Source of the DNA: Thozetella sp. PMI_491
Lineage: Eukaryota; Ascomycota; Sordariomycetes; Chaetosphaeriales; Chaetosphaeriaceae
Reading direction: 5' to 3'
DNA length: 64,000 nucleotides
Assembly: GCA_021432635.1 (NCBI GenBank)
Contig: MU270038.1
Location: 248,001-312,000, forward strand
Position 1 is the first letter of the stretch. Every line of letters starts with the position of its first letter. The translations under genes and the position numbers were made by a program. A model generated the notes under the pieces. The model was not told the origin of the DNA. It saw only the letters and a program-made list of their open reading frames with translations, and did no database searches. Below, piece after piece: positions 1 through 12,798 of this stretch.

Positions 1-3000
1 TCAGACGAAGTCACCCAAGACCGCTTACTACCATCTCGCACATGGCGAGTTCGGAGCCACAGTATACGACCGTGACATGCCCAGCGTCTGGGCACTGCCG
101 ACTGACTTGCCATCCAGCTCCGTTTTGCGTGCCAGTGGACTGATGGCTCCGTGAAGTACGAGGTCGCAATGCGAGACGAACACCGTGCCAGCCCATCATC
201 AGCCCAGCGACGAGCCTCGACAACGGAGCAAGCTCGAACCTGGGGAGAGGTGCTGCTTGGTATCCATAGAAAGCACCGGACTAGGGCCAAATGCGGAAGG
301 ACTATGCCAATCTGAGAGACACCAGGGCCGAACGACGCAGGATCCTCTTCCTTGAGTCGATTTCCCGCAAACCTTCCCGTTGCGTGATAGTCAGAGAGGG
401 GAGGCGACTCGCTCCCCCGTGGCAGCCCTGGTCTACAGGCGGCACAGCTTGATGATCGATGGGATTTTCCCGTCAAGGTATGGCAAAGATGCGCGGTGTC
501 TTTTTGGTGTTCTCGCACATAGCTAGCCTCGCGAGCCTCGCTTGCCTTGGGGCATGAGGAGCCTGCCAAGCTTGCGTAGGCGAGAGATACAGCGGCTCCT
601 GTCAGACTCGCTTGCACAACTCGGAAACCTGGCCCGGGCAGCCAAGCAGCCAAGCTGCCTAGCTTGCGTGGACAGATCTGGCCTCCGGCTCTGGGCATAT
701 CTCTGGTCGGCCTGCACAGTGCAGCAATGGGTTTCTCGGTAGGGGCTTGATCCTAGGGTTTGTTCCTGGACGCGGGCCGGACTGAATACTTGCACATTGC
801 GCTAATGCAAGCCCCTGATCGGAGCATTGCTTTGGACCTGACAGGCGGGGTGGGCCAGGCCAGTGGGGAGGCATGCGCGAGGGCGTCGACCCGCGCCGCC
901 GTGTCAAAGACGCGGTCCTGAGCTCGAACCAGAGTAGGAACACTATGTAGCTGCGTCCTGAAGAGAGCATGTTAGCGGGATGTCGAATAAGCGCGTACGG
1001 TACAAGGTAGCAGTTGCATCGTCACGGTGGGCGGAAGGAGAGCGGCTTACACCAGCGGTGTGGAGTGGAGGCATTTACATCGAATGACGATGGGCTCATC
1101 GAGGGCCGATAGCTCTTGTACTGTGTGGTACTCGTTCCGATGCTGTACGAAGAGAAAGTGTGGGAAAAAAAATTGACAAGGTAGTTGCCTCCTGCATGGA
1201 TTGATCGCACAACGTCGTCCTGGTGGCGTTTATGCGAGAGCTTGAGAATCGGACATTTTTCTTAGTCGAGAGTGTGACCAAGCTTTGCTGGAAAGAGACA
1301 TAATTGCCTTCATCAAATTGGCTTGATAGCGACCTGCTTGTCTTTTCCAGGGGGGTTGCGAAATTTGCGCGGTTGGGGGTGGGAGGAGGCTGTCAGCCGT
1401 GGGCGAGAAGCGAAATGCAGGCCCGAGGCCAGTTGGGGAGTCTCGTCCGCCCTCCACTTCGCGCGCGCTCAATGGGCGACGCGGAAGAGATAGGTCCACG
1501 GCTTGTTCCCAAAGCAGTAAAAGAGCTGCCGTCTGTGTGCGCGAGAAAGCAAGCTGCTCTCGCGAGGCTGCAAGGCGACCTCTTGGCCAGCGACACACAG
1601 AGCTTTTTGGCTGTGAGTCTGCAGTCTGGGCCTGGGATGCAACGTGCTCCTGTTCCGCGCCGTTTTCTCCTTTGCTCACCTCTGTCTCTTTCGGCTCTAG
1701 TCCGAGTTTGGGGACGGTAATGGTGTGCCCGGATTTAATGGCGCGCCATGGATGGAAGGTAGCCAGTGCGGCTGGGATTCCGGGGAAGCACCGTGCAGAC
1801 ACGGCCTCGCCCTTCCACAGGCCCTCTGCGACTCGAGCGTTGGTTCGCCGACTGTTCTCGCCCGCCTTCGGCCCCGGGCGAGACATAGTGTCAAAGTGTG
1901 CAAAGGGGGCTGACGATTGCGGTGAACTGCCGGCGTCAGCTAGAGATCGGCAGATGCGGCTGGCCTCCTCCCGCTTCCTACTGAGCCCCCGACAGCGGCG
2001 GCGAGGCAGGAAACTCGAGATCAAAAGGCTATGCCACAGGGCCAGAGGTCGCACAGGGTGTGCAATTAACCCGCAGCCTGGGGCAGCAGCCTAGGGCCGC
2101 CAACGAGCGATGTGTCGCGTGGTCTCTGGCGTGCCCGGAAGCCAGGGCCTCGGTGACAGATAGCACCAAGTTAATCTGAATGAAACCAATCAATCGCGTG
2201 CTTACAAGAGTTATCGGAGGGTTAATGGACAGTTTAAGGAAGGTAAAAATAAACTGCTCGCTAGAGCAAGTAGTTCCAGGGAAGGCGGATGAGGGGGAGG
2301 GGAAAGGGGAAGGGGAGGGGGGGAAGGGCCACCGAGTTGCTCCCGAGCCGTCAGTTGTCGATAGGGCAGGTAGGCCTTCTAGAAGCCGGGTTCTCCCCCT
2401 AGCTCAGCCGTGGCTGGTGACTGGCGGGCGAGCGTCGGCGCACGGCACGAACTGCAACCACGGACCAGCCATTCCATCCCGCGTCTCCTACCACACAGTA
2501 CATCCGTACTTCTCTATATTAGTTGGGTGCGGGTAGTGGCCGGATCTGTCCCGTTCCCGCCAGGCGTCGATACTGGATGAATTAACCAACACCACCCCTC
2601 TCCCCCTGCGGAACGTCGCCGCTCAAGGGGCTGAGGCTCGCTAGAAGCGTCCCAAGATTGGCAGCCTTGGGTGTTTCGAGATGTGAGCGGGACGCACTTC
2701 CCGTCTCCAATCCGTCCGAACGTGAGGGTGGACCGGGTAGAAAGAGCTACCAGTTTCATATGGTGGTGGGTGTTGAATATAGTCTGCATGCCCGACGCAT
2801 TTGCATAGATGTGCTCGTTGACATGATTGTTTCCTGGGATAAAGTTGGGCTGGCATGTTATGCGTGAGCTGCCTAGTTGATGCGATCCACATAGCCGAGC
2901 TCATGTTTGATGGGTTGGGGATGGTCTCTGGCTGCTTTGTAACGCCCGCCCGAAGCTTACAAGGCAAGGGCTGGGGGGGAGGCCCCTGGTGGAGCGAGTG

Positions 3001-6000
3001 CAAGAGAGCCGAAGATGTGCGCGGTGGTGATGGGGCACACGCACGTAGGTAGGAAGCTAATTACCGTCCTGTCGGGTTGCGGCCGCGCTCAGACGCTAAC
3101 CTGAGCCGCAGCCGTGAAGACTAATAGAGATAACTTAGAGAAATAGAGTTCAGAAAAGGCGTGGGAGATGTGTCAGGCACGCGTCTAACGTCTGACTTCC
3201 TGATACCATGTCATCGTTTGATCTCTGCGGTCCCTCTACCGAGCTGGACGGACTGGACCCAGCCCCGCCAGTCGAAAGACGGGCGGTGTGTGTGAGAGGC
3301 TGACGCTGCGAATTTGTGCAGCTGCCTGGCCGTGTCTCCTAGTCTCTGCTTTTCCCTCTCTTTCGTGGAGGGACCCGACACTGGAGGACCACTCCAAGGA
3401 CGGACCGATTAGGTTCCACGGAGGAGCATGGCTTGTGAAACGAGATGGGTTGAGTTCCTGGAGGCTGGTGGTGTTTTGAATCCCGAGGTACCGTCTCTAT
3501 GTCGAGACGGGAAGGAGGGGCTGCAGCTGCCAATAGGTCCGACTGCTAGCCCCTTCCACGCCTCACTGTCATAGGCCGTCGGAGCCTCTTGTGCAGATTT
3601 CCGGCCGGCTGAAGCCTACTTGTGGTGGTGATGAAGCTTGGCTATCGAGGAGGATGAGGAGGAGAAGCACACGGGCAAAAAGACGAGGCAAAGGCGACGC
3701 AAGCCACGCTGCTGGGACTCGGGAATCGTTTCACACTCATGTTCACATGGTCAGTGCAGAGAGCGCTGTGGCGATGATGAGAGCTAGCTGGATGAACCCA
3801 TGTGTAGGTTGACGACGTAGTTCCGCGAACTTCCCGCGGGGTCGTGAGGGAAGAAACCTTGGACGGGACGTGCGTCCGTGCGACCCTCCATACCCCGCAA
3901 CATGAAGATGGCCCTCGGATGCCTAGGACCGAGCGTGGATGGTGGTGAATCCCGGGATTGCCTCCTCTCCCTCGGATTTCCAGAGGCACCTTCAGTTGGA
4001 GCGGGGGCAAACACTGGTGCGCTACCTCACTCCCGCATCTCAGCCCTCACGCCTGCATAGGCCTCGGTAGCGTTGTCTGCGCCAGACAGGTGGGGTTTGC
4101 ACTCGCCCCTCCCTCCTTCACCCCAGACTTTTTGCCCTCGGTCGCTGGCGGCTGGCCGTCGGGAGTGGCACCATGTCCGGGTACCCTCCCCGACGAGTGG
4201 CCGTGGCGTGCCTATCCCAGTGGGGGCAGAAGCCCGGTGCGGGCGTCTTGGGCGTCATGCGATCGAGGCATCGCCGCAGGAGGCCGCGCGAGATCGACGA
4301 CGTGGTGTCGGCACAAAACATGCTGACCGAGGGAGGCTGCATGAGATCATGAGACCAGCCGCGCGGCATGAAGCAAACCTTCTTCCAGCGCGCGGCGAGG
4401 ACATGGGCGAGATGTCGGGGGGAATAGAGTGAGCATTGTACTACATCCATCCCCGTACAGGAGCCCTATGACATGCGACTATCTTTTGCCCCGCGCCGGG
4501 CTCTGCGCCGCATGTCGGTCGGCTGTCTTGGGACGATGCACTAGGATCTACAGGCTGTACCAACGATTCGACGGATGGGCCAGCTTGGCTGGAACAGCTT
4601 CCGAGATGGAACAAAAAAAAAGGCGGAGGCAATTGGAGCAAACATCGGATTGTAGGGCGTGATGACTTAGACCTCCCAACCAGTCAGGATACGTCGACGA
4701 CTTGCACTGTGGCAGAAGTCCCGGAGGCGCAGCCGACGCACGACACCGGCGACGCCTTGGGCTCTGCCGTCCATTAGTCTGGACGACCCGATTGATCAAT
4801 GGCTCGGGCGGCGTTGGGACATCGCCATGGCGAAGGCCTAGCCTTCAACCTAAAACCGCCGCTCTCACCCTTTCCGCTTTCCGGTCTTTTCAAAACGGTC
4901 GCATGTCAGTCCGGTCTGGAGTTATGACGGGGAAAGGTAGAAGGGGAAAGGGGGAAGGGGGAAGGTGCCTCTCCCGCCGCTTTCTTTCCATCCTGCCCTT
5001 CACATCCCAACATTGTGCTGACTGCACCGCGCGATCTCGGATGTGAGAAGCTGCATGCCCCCTGCCAAAAAGACTTGAGCCGGCGTTATGTACCTACAGT
5101 AATTATTTAATGACTGCCATGGGGCAGCGACGCGCTGATGGCCGCGTTGGGATGCTGGCTACTCTCGTTTGGTCGCTAGCCGTCATTGAAGAAAAACAGG
5201 CATAATCACTATTTATTTTAGCTTTTGCGCTGGGAAATTGCACGCTGCACAATCTTATGCTCTGCCCCTCCATATTGATACGCGCTTATTTCTCTTCACG
5301 TCCCGCCCTGCTTGAATTGCGGCTGGCTCTTGTGCCCGTACGGATATTATAGCGCGCCCTGTCCGGGATGCTACGGTTTCGAATACCACCATGGCACGGC
5401 TCTCGCGCTCGCCTGCTCGCCCCGTAGCCCCAGCCCGGCTCTCTCTAAAAGACCCGTTTCGCTCGCCATAGGGACACCAAGAGGGCCAGAGTCGGAGCTC
5501 GTGGCGGACCTCGCGATAGATCTACCGTCCTGCAGTAGTTGCGTAGATACCGCTGATTAGGTCTTGACTAATTCCTATCTTTTTTTGTGAACCCCCCCCC
5601 CTCGCGACAATCCCCTCCCCCCTTTACCTCCTCCCTTCTCCGGTACTGTACCCCCCCTGCCGCGATGCACAACACCTTGGGGCTTCCCACGTATCTAATC
5701 TCGAGACCCCGGCCAGCATTCGTGGGTAACGGAGGTGTCAGCCTAGTCGCAATGGGTCGGTATGCACAACGGTACCGCCCTGGGCTGTCAGAGGTTGCAC
5801 ATACAACGTTATCACGATACTCAGCCCTAGCCCCCTCAACTGTACCGGCTTCCTCTGGGGCATCTTGCGTGGAGTCCATTGTTTTAGGTTGATCTGTGCT
5901 GGGTTTAGCAGGGCCGGACTGAACGGTTGTTTTGCCTGCTGGCGCACGGCAACATGTTCCCGGCGAAGAAGTTGGAAAGAGTGCACTGGGCGGTGCCTCG

Positions 6001-7897
6001 GCGCCGGGATAGACCTAGCTCGCCTAGGCTTCTTCTTTCCTGCCAGGCGGCGCTGTCCCGCTGTCTACAAAGTACTCTATAGTACGGAGCATGTAGGTAC
6101 AGTACAGCAGACTCTCGATGGAAAGAGGAAGAGATAGCCAAAGTCTAGGTTGGAGCGTCCAACCAAACTTGAGACAGGAGGGAGCTGGAGACGTCGCAAT
6201 TGGCGTCATTTTGGTTTTCGTTAGATCGAATAGCAGTCCGGGATCTCAGTCTACGACACATGGGCGACGGGATAAAGGCCACTGAGGCTTCGAGGATGGC
6301 CACTGACCAGCATCTCTAGGATCTCGCTGTCACATTGGAAAAGGAAAAAAAAGGTCGGGGCGGTTGCTTCCGTCTCACCATCGGTTTCTTACCCTCATCC
6401 ACACCCACACCCACACCGTGATAGGCCATCCAACGAATTCAGTTCTCACCCTCACCCTCCCCCTCCCTTTTCTTTTCTTTCTTGTCGAGACCATAACTGT
6501 CGGGGAGAATGGAAGGGGGGGAGGGGGGGAGCAGGAGGTCCTTTGGGCGAGCGTCAGAGAGAGCGAGGGGAGGATCGGGAGGTCGCACTCCTTGCCGAGC
6601 AGGCAGCTTGGATGCCGTACGATTCATACAGCCCCTTCCACCAGCCCCCCCTCCCCCTTCTCCATTCGAGGAGTATTTGCAACCGCATCCATCACAGTGC
6701 GGATGGAAAACAGCACCGGCTCGTGGAGCGGCGAAGCTAAGGCCCCTGTTGGCAATCCAGGAACATGGAGTGGGCTGGAAAGTCGTTTTCCACCTGGACC
6801 CATCTGTCGCCCCTGCCCACTTCGTCACCGGTAGGCCCGGTTGGCTTCCCAGACCCTCCTGGACTCCACACCTACTTACCCCACCCACCCTTCACGCTAG
6901 GACCCTGGTTCCCTGGTGGGGAGAAAAAAAAACTGGACTTTCCCCAATCAGTGGCTCGCCTACTCTTCAATTCGCGAGTCAACTACCTCGCCGCACTCCA
7001 GGAGGGCTCTAGAGGTCGCCCCAGAGGGTTGCACGGCTTTCTCTCAGCTCCCCCCCCATTAGGCCGACCCCCAGCCTAGGCCGACAAGGCCAAGCCACGC
7101 CTCTGCTGATTAGCTGGAGCCGGTGTGGGTGTTCCCATTTCCCAAAGAAACTACCCTGGCAAGGGTGGCGACGGTCGAGTCCATCTTGCTCGTCTTGCTC
7201 GCCCGGGGGGTCGCTCTTGGGAGATGCCAGCTCCACACCCCCTCGACGGTCGACCGGGGGGGAGGGGGGAGGGAGAAGACTACCTCCCCTCCCGGCCCCA
7301 AAGATCTATCGTCGACCGTCGGTACATATTGTTCCACCCACCTCACCTCCAGCGCCCCGGCTCTCGTCGTGGGATCTCTTTTGGTGCCTGTCCTTTTCCT
7401 CCCCATACACCACTTAAGCGTTCTGTCTGGGGCTGACGACCGAGCTGCTCAAACCCTCTCTTTGTTTGCGCTGCCTCATCGTCCACTTGAATTACCCAGC
7501 AGTCGGCCTCCAACATAATATGCCGGCCGCCTAATACCACGATACCTCCCTTTCACCACGCTCTGCTCAACACGCTCACGGGTCCAACGCGTCGAACGTG
7601 CCTCTCGTCCACCACCCTAGTACCTGCTGGTGGTTGGTACCCACGAATTCTCTTTATCCGTGATACGACATCGCACTTCGATGGGTTCCTGAGACTGGTC
7701 TGCGCTCGTTGCTCTCATTCATATATCCTCTTGGAAACAACCGGGACGACAGCCGTCACAGGATCACTTGGAACTCAGTATTATTATCCCTCCGCGACCG
7801 AATCGTGGCATTGGCTTGCCTACGCTTCCGTCAACCTCCTTCACCACCGCACTCAGAACGCGTGATCACCGCGACAGACGCGGGACGAACACTCGAG
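1..7897. other. Long spacer without a recognisable gene
   Basis: I see no exon chain or conserved protein family on either strand. Open frames exist, the longest being 274 codons on the minus strand at 1230-2054, but they overlap frames on the other strand, contain no motif I know and look like chance frames in GC-rich DNA. The stretch holds a purine-rich run near 2285-2332, a C-rich run at 5588-5640, a CACACC repeat near 6402-6417 and CT-rich tracts from about 6440 to 7900. The last part is probably the promoter and leader of the receptor gene that follows. A non-coding RNA or a fast-evolving gene cannot be excluded. Confidence 0.6.
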
Positions 7898-9657
7898 ATG
7901 GCGCCCCCCACAGGTCCTTCGTCCGAGTGCCCGTCGCCTTTTTACCGCGCCGAATGGTTTAACAACAGCATGGGCTGTAAGTATCGGGCTCTGGTGTAAG
8001 AGCGAGAACCACGGCTGACCCCTCTCAGATGTCGAAGGGCGCATCTGCCAACAGATCACGGACGATGTATCGTGCTGCCTACCGTGCCCCATGACGGATT
8101 GGGTCTATCCCGACAACTTTAACACTCTAGGCCTCGCTGCCGAATGGGTCGCCGTCGTCAGCACCATCTGCTGTGTTTTCATCTTGGCGTCCTGGGTTGC
8201 TCTCCCAGTAGAGAAGTCGGGCCGGCACTATCTGAGCATTGGGCTTTCGGTCGGGGTTCTCATGATGGGTGTAGGTATTGGCAGCGCAGATGAGAAGGAA
8301 AGGAAACGCTAATGGTTGGCAGCTCGGATTCGTCATCCCCTTGGCGGCTAAACCGAACCAGTGTGCGGATCTGATCACCCCCAATTCGATGGCAACTAGC
8401 GGGGTCTGCGCGGCGTCTGGAACCATGCTGATCTTGGGAGGCTGGTGTGCGGTCGTTTGGGTTTTCTTGCGATCTTTGTCCTTGCACCTGCAGATCTGCT
8501 GGCAAGTCGTGGTCGGTCGCAACTTCATGTGGTTCTCTCAGGCTATCGGCTGGGGAGTGCCGATTCTCGGCATCATCCTCGCCCTCACCCTCAGCGGCGT
8601 GTCGTTTCGATTCGGCGCGACCTGCCACATCAACCATCAGAACAGTCTGGCTGTGCTCTGGATTCCGCTGCTGGTCTTTGCGGGCCTGACCATCGTTCTA
8701 CAGTTCACCACTTTTGGCTACTGCATCAAGGTCTACCTCGCTTCGCTCTCCGACAACAGCGCCTCTACCGAAGGCTCGGGCCTTCCGTCTTACACCAACA
8801 GCATCAAGACCATGACTCCTCGACAGGCCTACCGCCGCGTGAGACGCGTCATTCAGCTTCAATGGAGGGGCATTGCCATTGTGCTCATCATCATTACCGA
8901 TGTCATATTCTTTTCCATCATCTTCGTGTTCCAGGATAATACGGTCGAGACCGTTAAGGCCAACCAGGCCCTCGCCCTCCCTCTCATCCTTTGCCTTGTA
9001 ACCGCTTCCGGCGATAAGAACCAGTGCCTCAACGAGGCTAGCGCTCTCGTGGTCAACATGGCCACTGTGGGTGCCGTTCTCATCCTTTTGGCCGTGAGTG
9101 ATTTTCCTTCCCCTTCACAGTGGAATGAGACTATTTTTGTTCTGACATGCTATTCCTCACTTCAGGTCAATGGTTTCTGGCTTTTGTTGCTCCTAGGCCG
9201 CGGGTCCATGTTCACAGGCTGGGGCGACCTCATGACAGCTGTCCCTGGCCGCAGCAAGAGAGAATTCGTCTCCGTCGATGCACGGATCGACGACTTGAAG
9301 AAAGACCAACGTTCGTACGAGATGCTTTCTCGGGATTCCGGGAAGACCATGGACGACTCAGTAACAGAATCCATAGTGACGCCCATTTCGCCGATGGCGA
9401 GGTCACCGATGCCGTTGCGGAGTCCGTCTGCCGTCAGCAGAGATCCGGTCTCGCCTCCGCCCGATGGGCGGCGCACACCCGATTACTTCGGACAGACGGC
9501 GCGCTATCACGCCCCGGCTCGGTCGTTCTCTAGCCCCCGACCGCCCCCGCAATCTCCCAACGCCGGCTGGCAGTCCCCGAGGGAGACTTACCAGCGGCAA
9601 CGCGTGTATGACGAGGACGACGAGTACGTCAACCCATTGGCGATGAACAGAATATGA
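7898..9657 (+). CDS. Frizzled/Smoothened-like seven-transmembrane receptor
   Basis: A predicted plasma-membrane receptor of 527 residues. Exons are 7898-7976, 8029-8270, 8323-9093 and 9166-9657, and all phases agree; the last intron (72 nt) is in frame and could be read through. The N-terminal part is short and Cys-rich (CCLPCPM followed by DWVYPD), and about seven hydrophobic helices follow. The helix 3-4 region has the pattern W...W..P...I.....G....C seen in the Frizzled transmembrane family, but there is no cysteine-rich Wnt-binding domain. The C-terminal tail of about 150 residues is rich in Ser, Pro and Arg and probably cytosolic, as in receptors regulated by phosphorylation. Fungi are known to carry such CRD-less Frizzled-like receptors; ligand and partner are unknown. 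The family call rests on pattern only; another class of fungal seven-helix receptor is possible. Confidence 0.65.
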
Positions 9658-11418
9658 GCCGTCAGCTTCAGACGGAGAGGGAAAGACAACCAACCCTCGT
9701 GAAAAAATTACTTTCCCCATTCGGAGCTACGAAAGATTCGGAAAAAGCACTCGCGTGCGCGCCTGTCGTTTCTGCAATGTTCACAACACTAATCGCCGAC
9801 GAACTTGCCTGCTCGGAAAATGGAGGAGCCGAGCCACGAAGCCAACAATCGGTGGAATCATCGGAGAGGCAAGAGTGACGGCTATGCATCCATCACGACA
9901 GGTTGGAACCTCGCTTCTTCGATATTTCTCTATATATTAGGGCCTGCAGGGAATCTGAATTGAGCGCGGCGTTGATGGTATTCGTGTGCCTGAAAAGAAA
10001 GGAAACGCGACAAAACAATTCAGATCACACCGGGCGAGACACAAGACGAGGTGAAGCAGAGACGAAGGATAGGACGATATAACGACGAGAAAGAAGGGGG
10101 GGAGGGATGAGAATATTACATGCTCGTCGTTTTATAGGGCGACGCAGAGCGAACTTGGCCAACGAGTCAGCATTGACAACGACACGGCAGGTTGGGCCTT
10201 GGGATGGCAGAGGGAGCCGTCACACACCCAAGAATACGCCCGGCCGTACCCGAGTAGGACCGCTCCCGAAGCAGCCGGGCTAGTGGGTACAACTGGGCTA
10301 TACCGTTTTCTCCCCCCGTAGACTCGGAGTTCCGGGGCGGGCGGCAGGGAAACTTTAACACCCCTAAGGCCGAGCGGAAACCTCGAAAACAGGATCCGTG
10401 TACGCATGTGTGATTACAGGGCATTGCCAAGAAGAGACCTTCAGCTTTGCTGTACATACTTTTGACTATACTAGATATTATTCCATTGCATCTCTTCCAT
10501 CTCTCGGCCCAATCTGGTTCAGTAAGCGCCGCGGCAAGTGCTGCCAAGGCTCCCGGTGTCGTGGTAAGGAAAAACTCAGGGAAAGCAGGTTTCGATCCCG
10601 TGGCTGCCGCTGGTGGCTCGCAAAGTAGAAGCCAAGAGAAACCCGTCTAAAAGAAAAATTAAAATAAAATAATAGTAATACAGACACTGCCAATCAATGC
10701 TGGAGCGGCCGTTGCTATGCTTTGCGTTCTACATCGCTAGCCCAACCTATGTTGGAGACACGAGTGTGGGGAAAGTCTTTTCAGTGATTTGATAGCACAA
10801 GGAAGAGGGATCCATGGTTTCCTTCTTGAACAAGTCGCGGCTGCCGACGGACGGTGGAGTCTGAATGCGCCCCGTGATCAGCACGAGTAACTGCCCCCCT
10901 CGGACCCTTCAACGATCCGCCCTGACAGCGAGGCCAAAACATCACTCATCATCAAAGCGACTTACCGAGACATCCGTGAATTCCTAGGCGCTAGCCCCAG
11001 CTTTTATTTGCTCTCCTCCAATCGGTATTCCTCATCCCCCGCTGCCCGCCCCTTCAGGCTCGCGTCTAGAACCTTCAGTCGTTGCTGTCAGCCCGCTGCC
11101 TCTTACATAAGGCTAGTCCTGACGGACCCCCCGGTCGTTGCACGCTACGACGCCGGCAATCCTCGACTGTCGCCCCGCCCTTCTGTCTGGTTACTCGCGC
11201 GTAATTCGGCCCCCGACACTGACGCACTTGGACTCAGCCTTGCTCACTGCAGTGGATTAAAAAGCCTGTCAGGCCGACCTCCTTCGGTGCCGCTGTGCTC
11301 TGTTTCGGATTTCCACTGGCTTGGACTCTGGATCATGGCGTCGATGCCGGCACTTGACAGACGTAGTACGACAACGACATAGCAGCCACAGCCGCAAGCG
11401 CAGCTGAGCTAGAGCCTG
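9658..11418. other. Spacer between receptor and GH5 genes
   Basis: The first part is probably the 3' untranslated region of the receptor gene, with purine-rich sequence at 10010-10110 and an A/T-rich stretch with AATAAA-like words at 10650-10680. From about 10880 on it is probably promoter and leader of the GH5 gene. An open frame at 11008-11382 has no recognisable product. Confidence 0.5.
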
Positions 11419-12798
11419 ATGCCGCGCGTTTTAGACCCCGAGTCCGATGCCCACCGCGGCAACGGCTTCGACATCAACAACAACAGCCCCTTCCAACTCC
11501 CGAAACCCCATCCCACCTCCCTCGCTGCCCGCCTGAAATACGGTCTCGGGACCAACACGGGCAAAATGTTCCTCCTCCTTGCCTTCCTGATGCTGGGTGG
11601 CTTCGTCCACTGGTTCTGGAAGGCTGAGGCTGCCCTCTCAGCGCCCTGGAAACCTGACCCAGGTGCCGAACTCTTCGCCCAGCGCCCGCTGCTCCCTCCA
11701 ATCAACGAGACCTTGATCAATTCAGAATATGAGCTGCCGCTCCGCACGAAAGGCAGGGACATTGTCGACCAGAAAGGACGCCGTTTCAAGCTCTCCTCCG
11801 TCAATTGGTATGGAGCTAGCGATGAGCTCTTCATACCCGGCGGGCTGGACATCCAGCACCGTTCTGTCATCGCGATGACCATCCGCATGCTGGGCTTCAA
11901 CAGCGTGCGCCTGCCCTACAGCGACGAGATGGTGATGCTGAACCCCACGATTCTACCGCATCTGGTATCCGCCAACCCGGACCTGATCGGCATGCGCGCC
12001 ATCGACGTATTCGAAGCGGTCGTCGAGAGCCTGACGGAAGCGGGCATCGCCGTCATCGTCAATAACCATATCACGACTGCCACCTGGTGCTGCGGCGCCG
12101 ACCCATGCGATGCAGGGTGGCAGAACGATCACCTCGGCCCGCTTTGCCGGGTCAAGCAAACAGAGGAAGAATGGATCCAGCACTGGGAGACGCTCATGGC
12201 ACGGTTTACCAACAATCCCTACGTCATCGGCGCCGACCTGCGTAACGAAGTCCGCGGCGTGTGGGGCACCATGCCTTGGGACCGCTGGGCGACGGCAGCC
12301 GAGAAGGCTGGCAACCGGCTGCTCAAGATGAATCCCGACTGGCTGATCATTGTGGGGGGCACAGAGTCAGGCAACGATCTGACGGGGGTATCGGAGCGGC
12401 CGGTTCAGCTCGACGTCAACAACCGAGTTGTATACTCGGCCCACGTCTACGCCTGGTCCGGCTGGGGCAGCATGGAGGGACGCTATGCGAAGCGGTCTTA
12501 CCCGTCGTTCGTCAAAGCCATGCGGCACAACTGGGCATATCTGGTGGAAGGTAACATGGTACCGGTGTGGATAGGCGAGTTTGGCGCCCCCCGTCACCCG
12601 GGCGTCGGTGACGCCAACTACTGGTCGAACCTCATGCGGTATCTGAAGGCGATCGACGCTGACTTCGGCTACTGGGCCATCAACCCACGTAAGCCGAAAG
12701 ACGATGCCAAGGAGTCATACTCGCTCGTGAGGGATGACTGGATCACTCCCATTCTGGATTACCGCATGAGGGACATGACAGAGCTGATGAGGGCGTAG
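11419..12798 (+). CDS. Membrane-anchored glycoside hydrolase family 5 protein
   Basis: A single-exon gene for 459 residues. A polar N-terminal tail of about 48 residues is followed by one hydrophobic helix (about 49-66), so the protein is probably a type II membrane protein with its enzyme domain in the secretory lumen or outside the cell. The domain (about 105-455) has the GH5 signatures: the acid/base Glu in LRNEVRG (N276, E277) and the nucleophile Glu in WIGEFGAP (E387), with VNWYGA near the start and SAHVYAW (HxY) between them. Four Cys residues near 224-243 may form disulfides. GH5 enzymes cleave beta-linked glycans with retention; the substrate cannot be told from the sequence. Most fungal GH5 cellulases have a cleaved signal peptide, so the anchor is notable. 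The next ATG lies just before the helix (M50), so a shorter form starting there is possible. Confidence 0.85.
   Translation: MPRVLDPESDAHRGNGFDINNNSPFQLPKPHPTSLAARLKYGLGTNTGKMFLLLAFLMLGGFVHWFWKAEAALSAPWKPDPGAELFAQRPLLPPINETLINSEYELPLRTKGRDIVDQKGRRFKLSSVNWYGASDELFIPGGLDIQHRSVIAMTIRMLGFNSVRLPYSDEMVMLNPTILPHLVSANPDLIGMRAIDVFEAVVESLTEAGIAVIVNNHITTATWCCGADPCDAGWQNDHLGPLCRVKQTEEEWIQHWETLMARFTNNPYVIGADLRNEVRGVWGTMPWDRWATAAEKAGNRLLKMNPDWLIIVGGTESGNDLTGVSERPVQLDVNNRVVYSAHVYAWSGWGSMEGRYAKRSYPSFVKAMRHNWAYLVEGNMVPVWIGEFGAPRHPGVGDANYWSNLMRYLKAIDADFGYWAINPRKPKDDAKESYSLVRDDWITPILDYRMRDMTELMRA

Noticed and set aside
1230-2094. Overlapping open frames of 274 codons (minus) and 231 codons (plus)
   Set aside because: Both strands are open in the same place, as happens by chance in GC-rich DNA; no known motif, no helix pattern and no adjoining exon.
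5360-5395. Second T-arm-like word GGTTTCGAATACC
   Set aside because: The stem pairs only for three bases and no cloverleaf can be drawn around it.
6400-6418. CACACC repeats as possible telomere-like sequence
   Set aside because: The fungal telomere unit is TTAGGG; these few CACACC units are a simple repeat inside the chromosome.
6364-7518. Several Pro-rich open frames upstream of the receptor gene
   Set aside because: They come from CT-rich leader or promoter sequence open in all three frames.
10530-10625. tRNA-like GGTTTCGATCCCG motif
   Set aside because: The sequence resembles a T-arm, but the five-base stem does not pair and no matching A-box or acceptor stem lies upstream.
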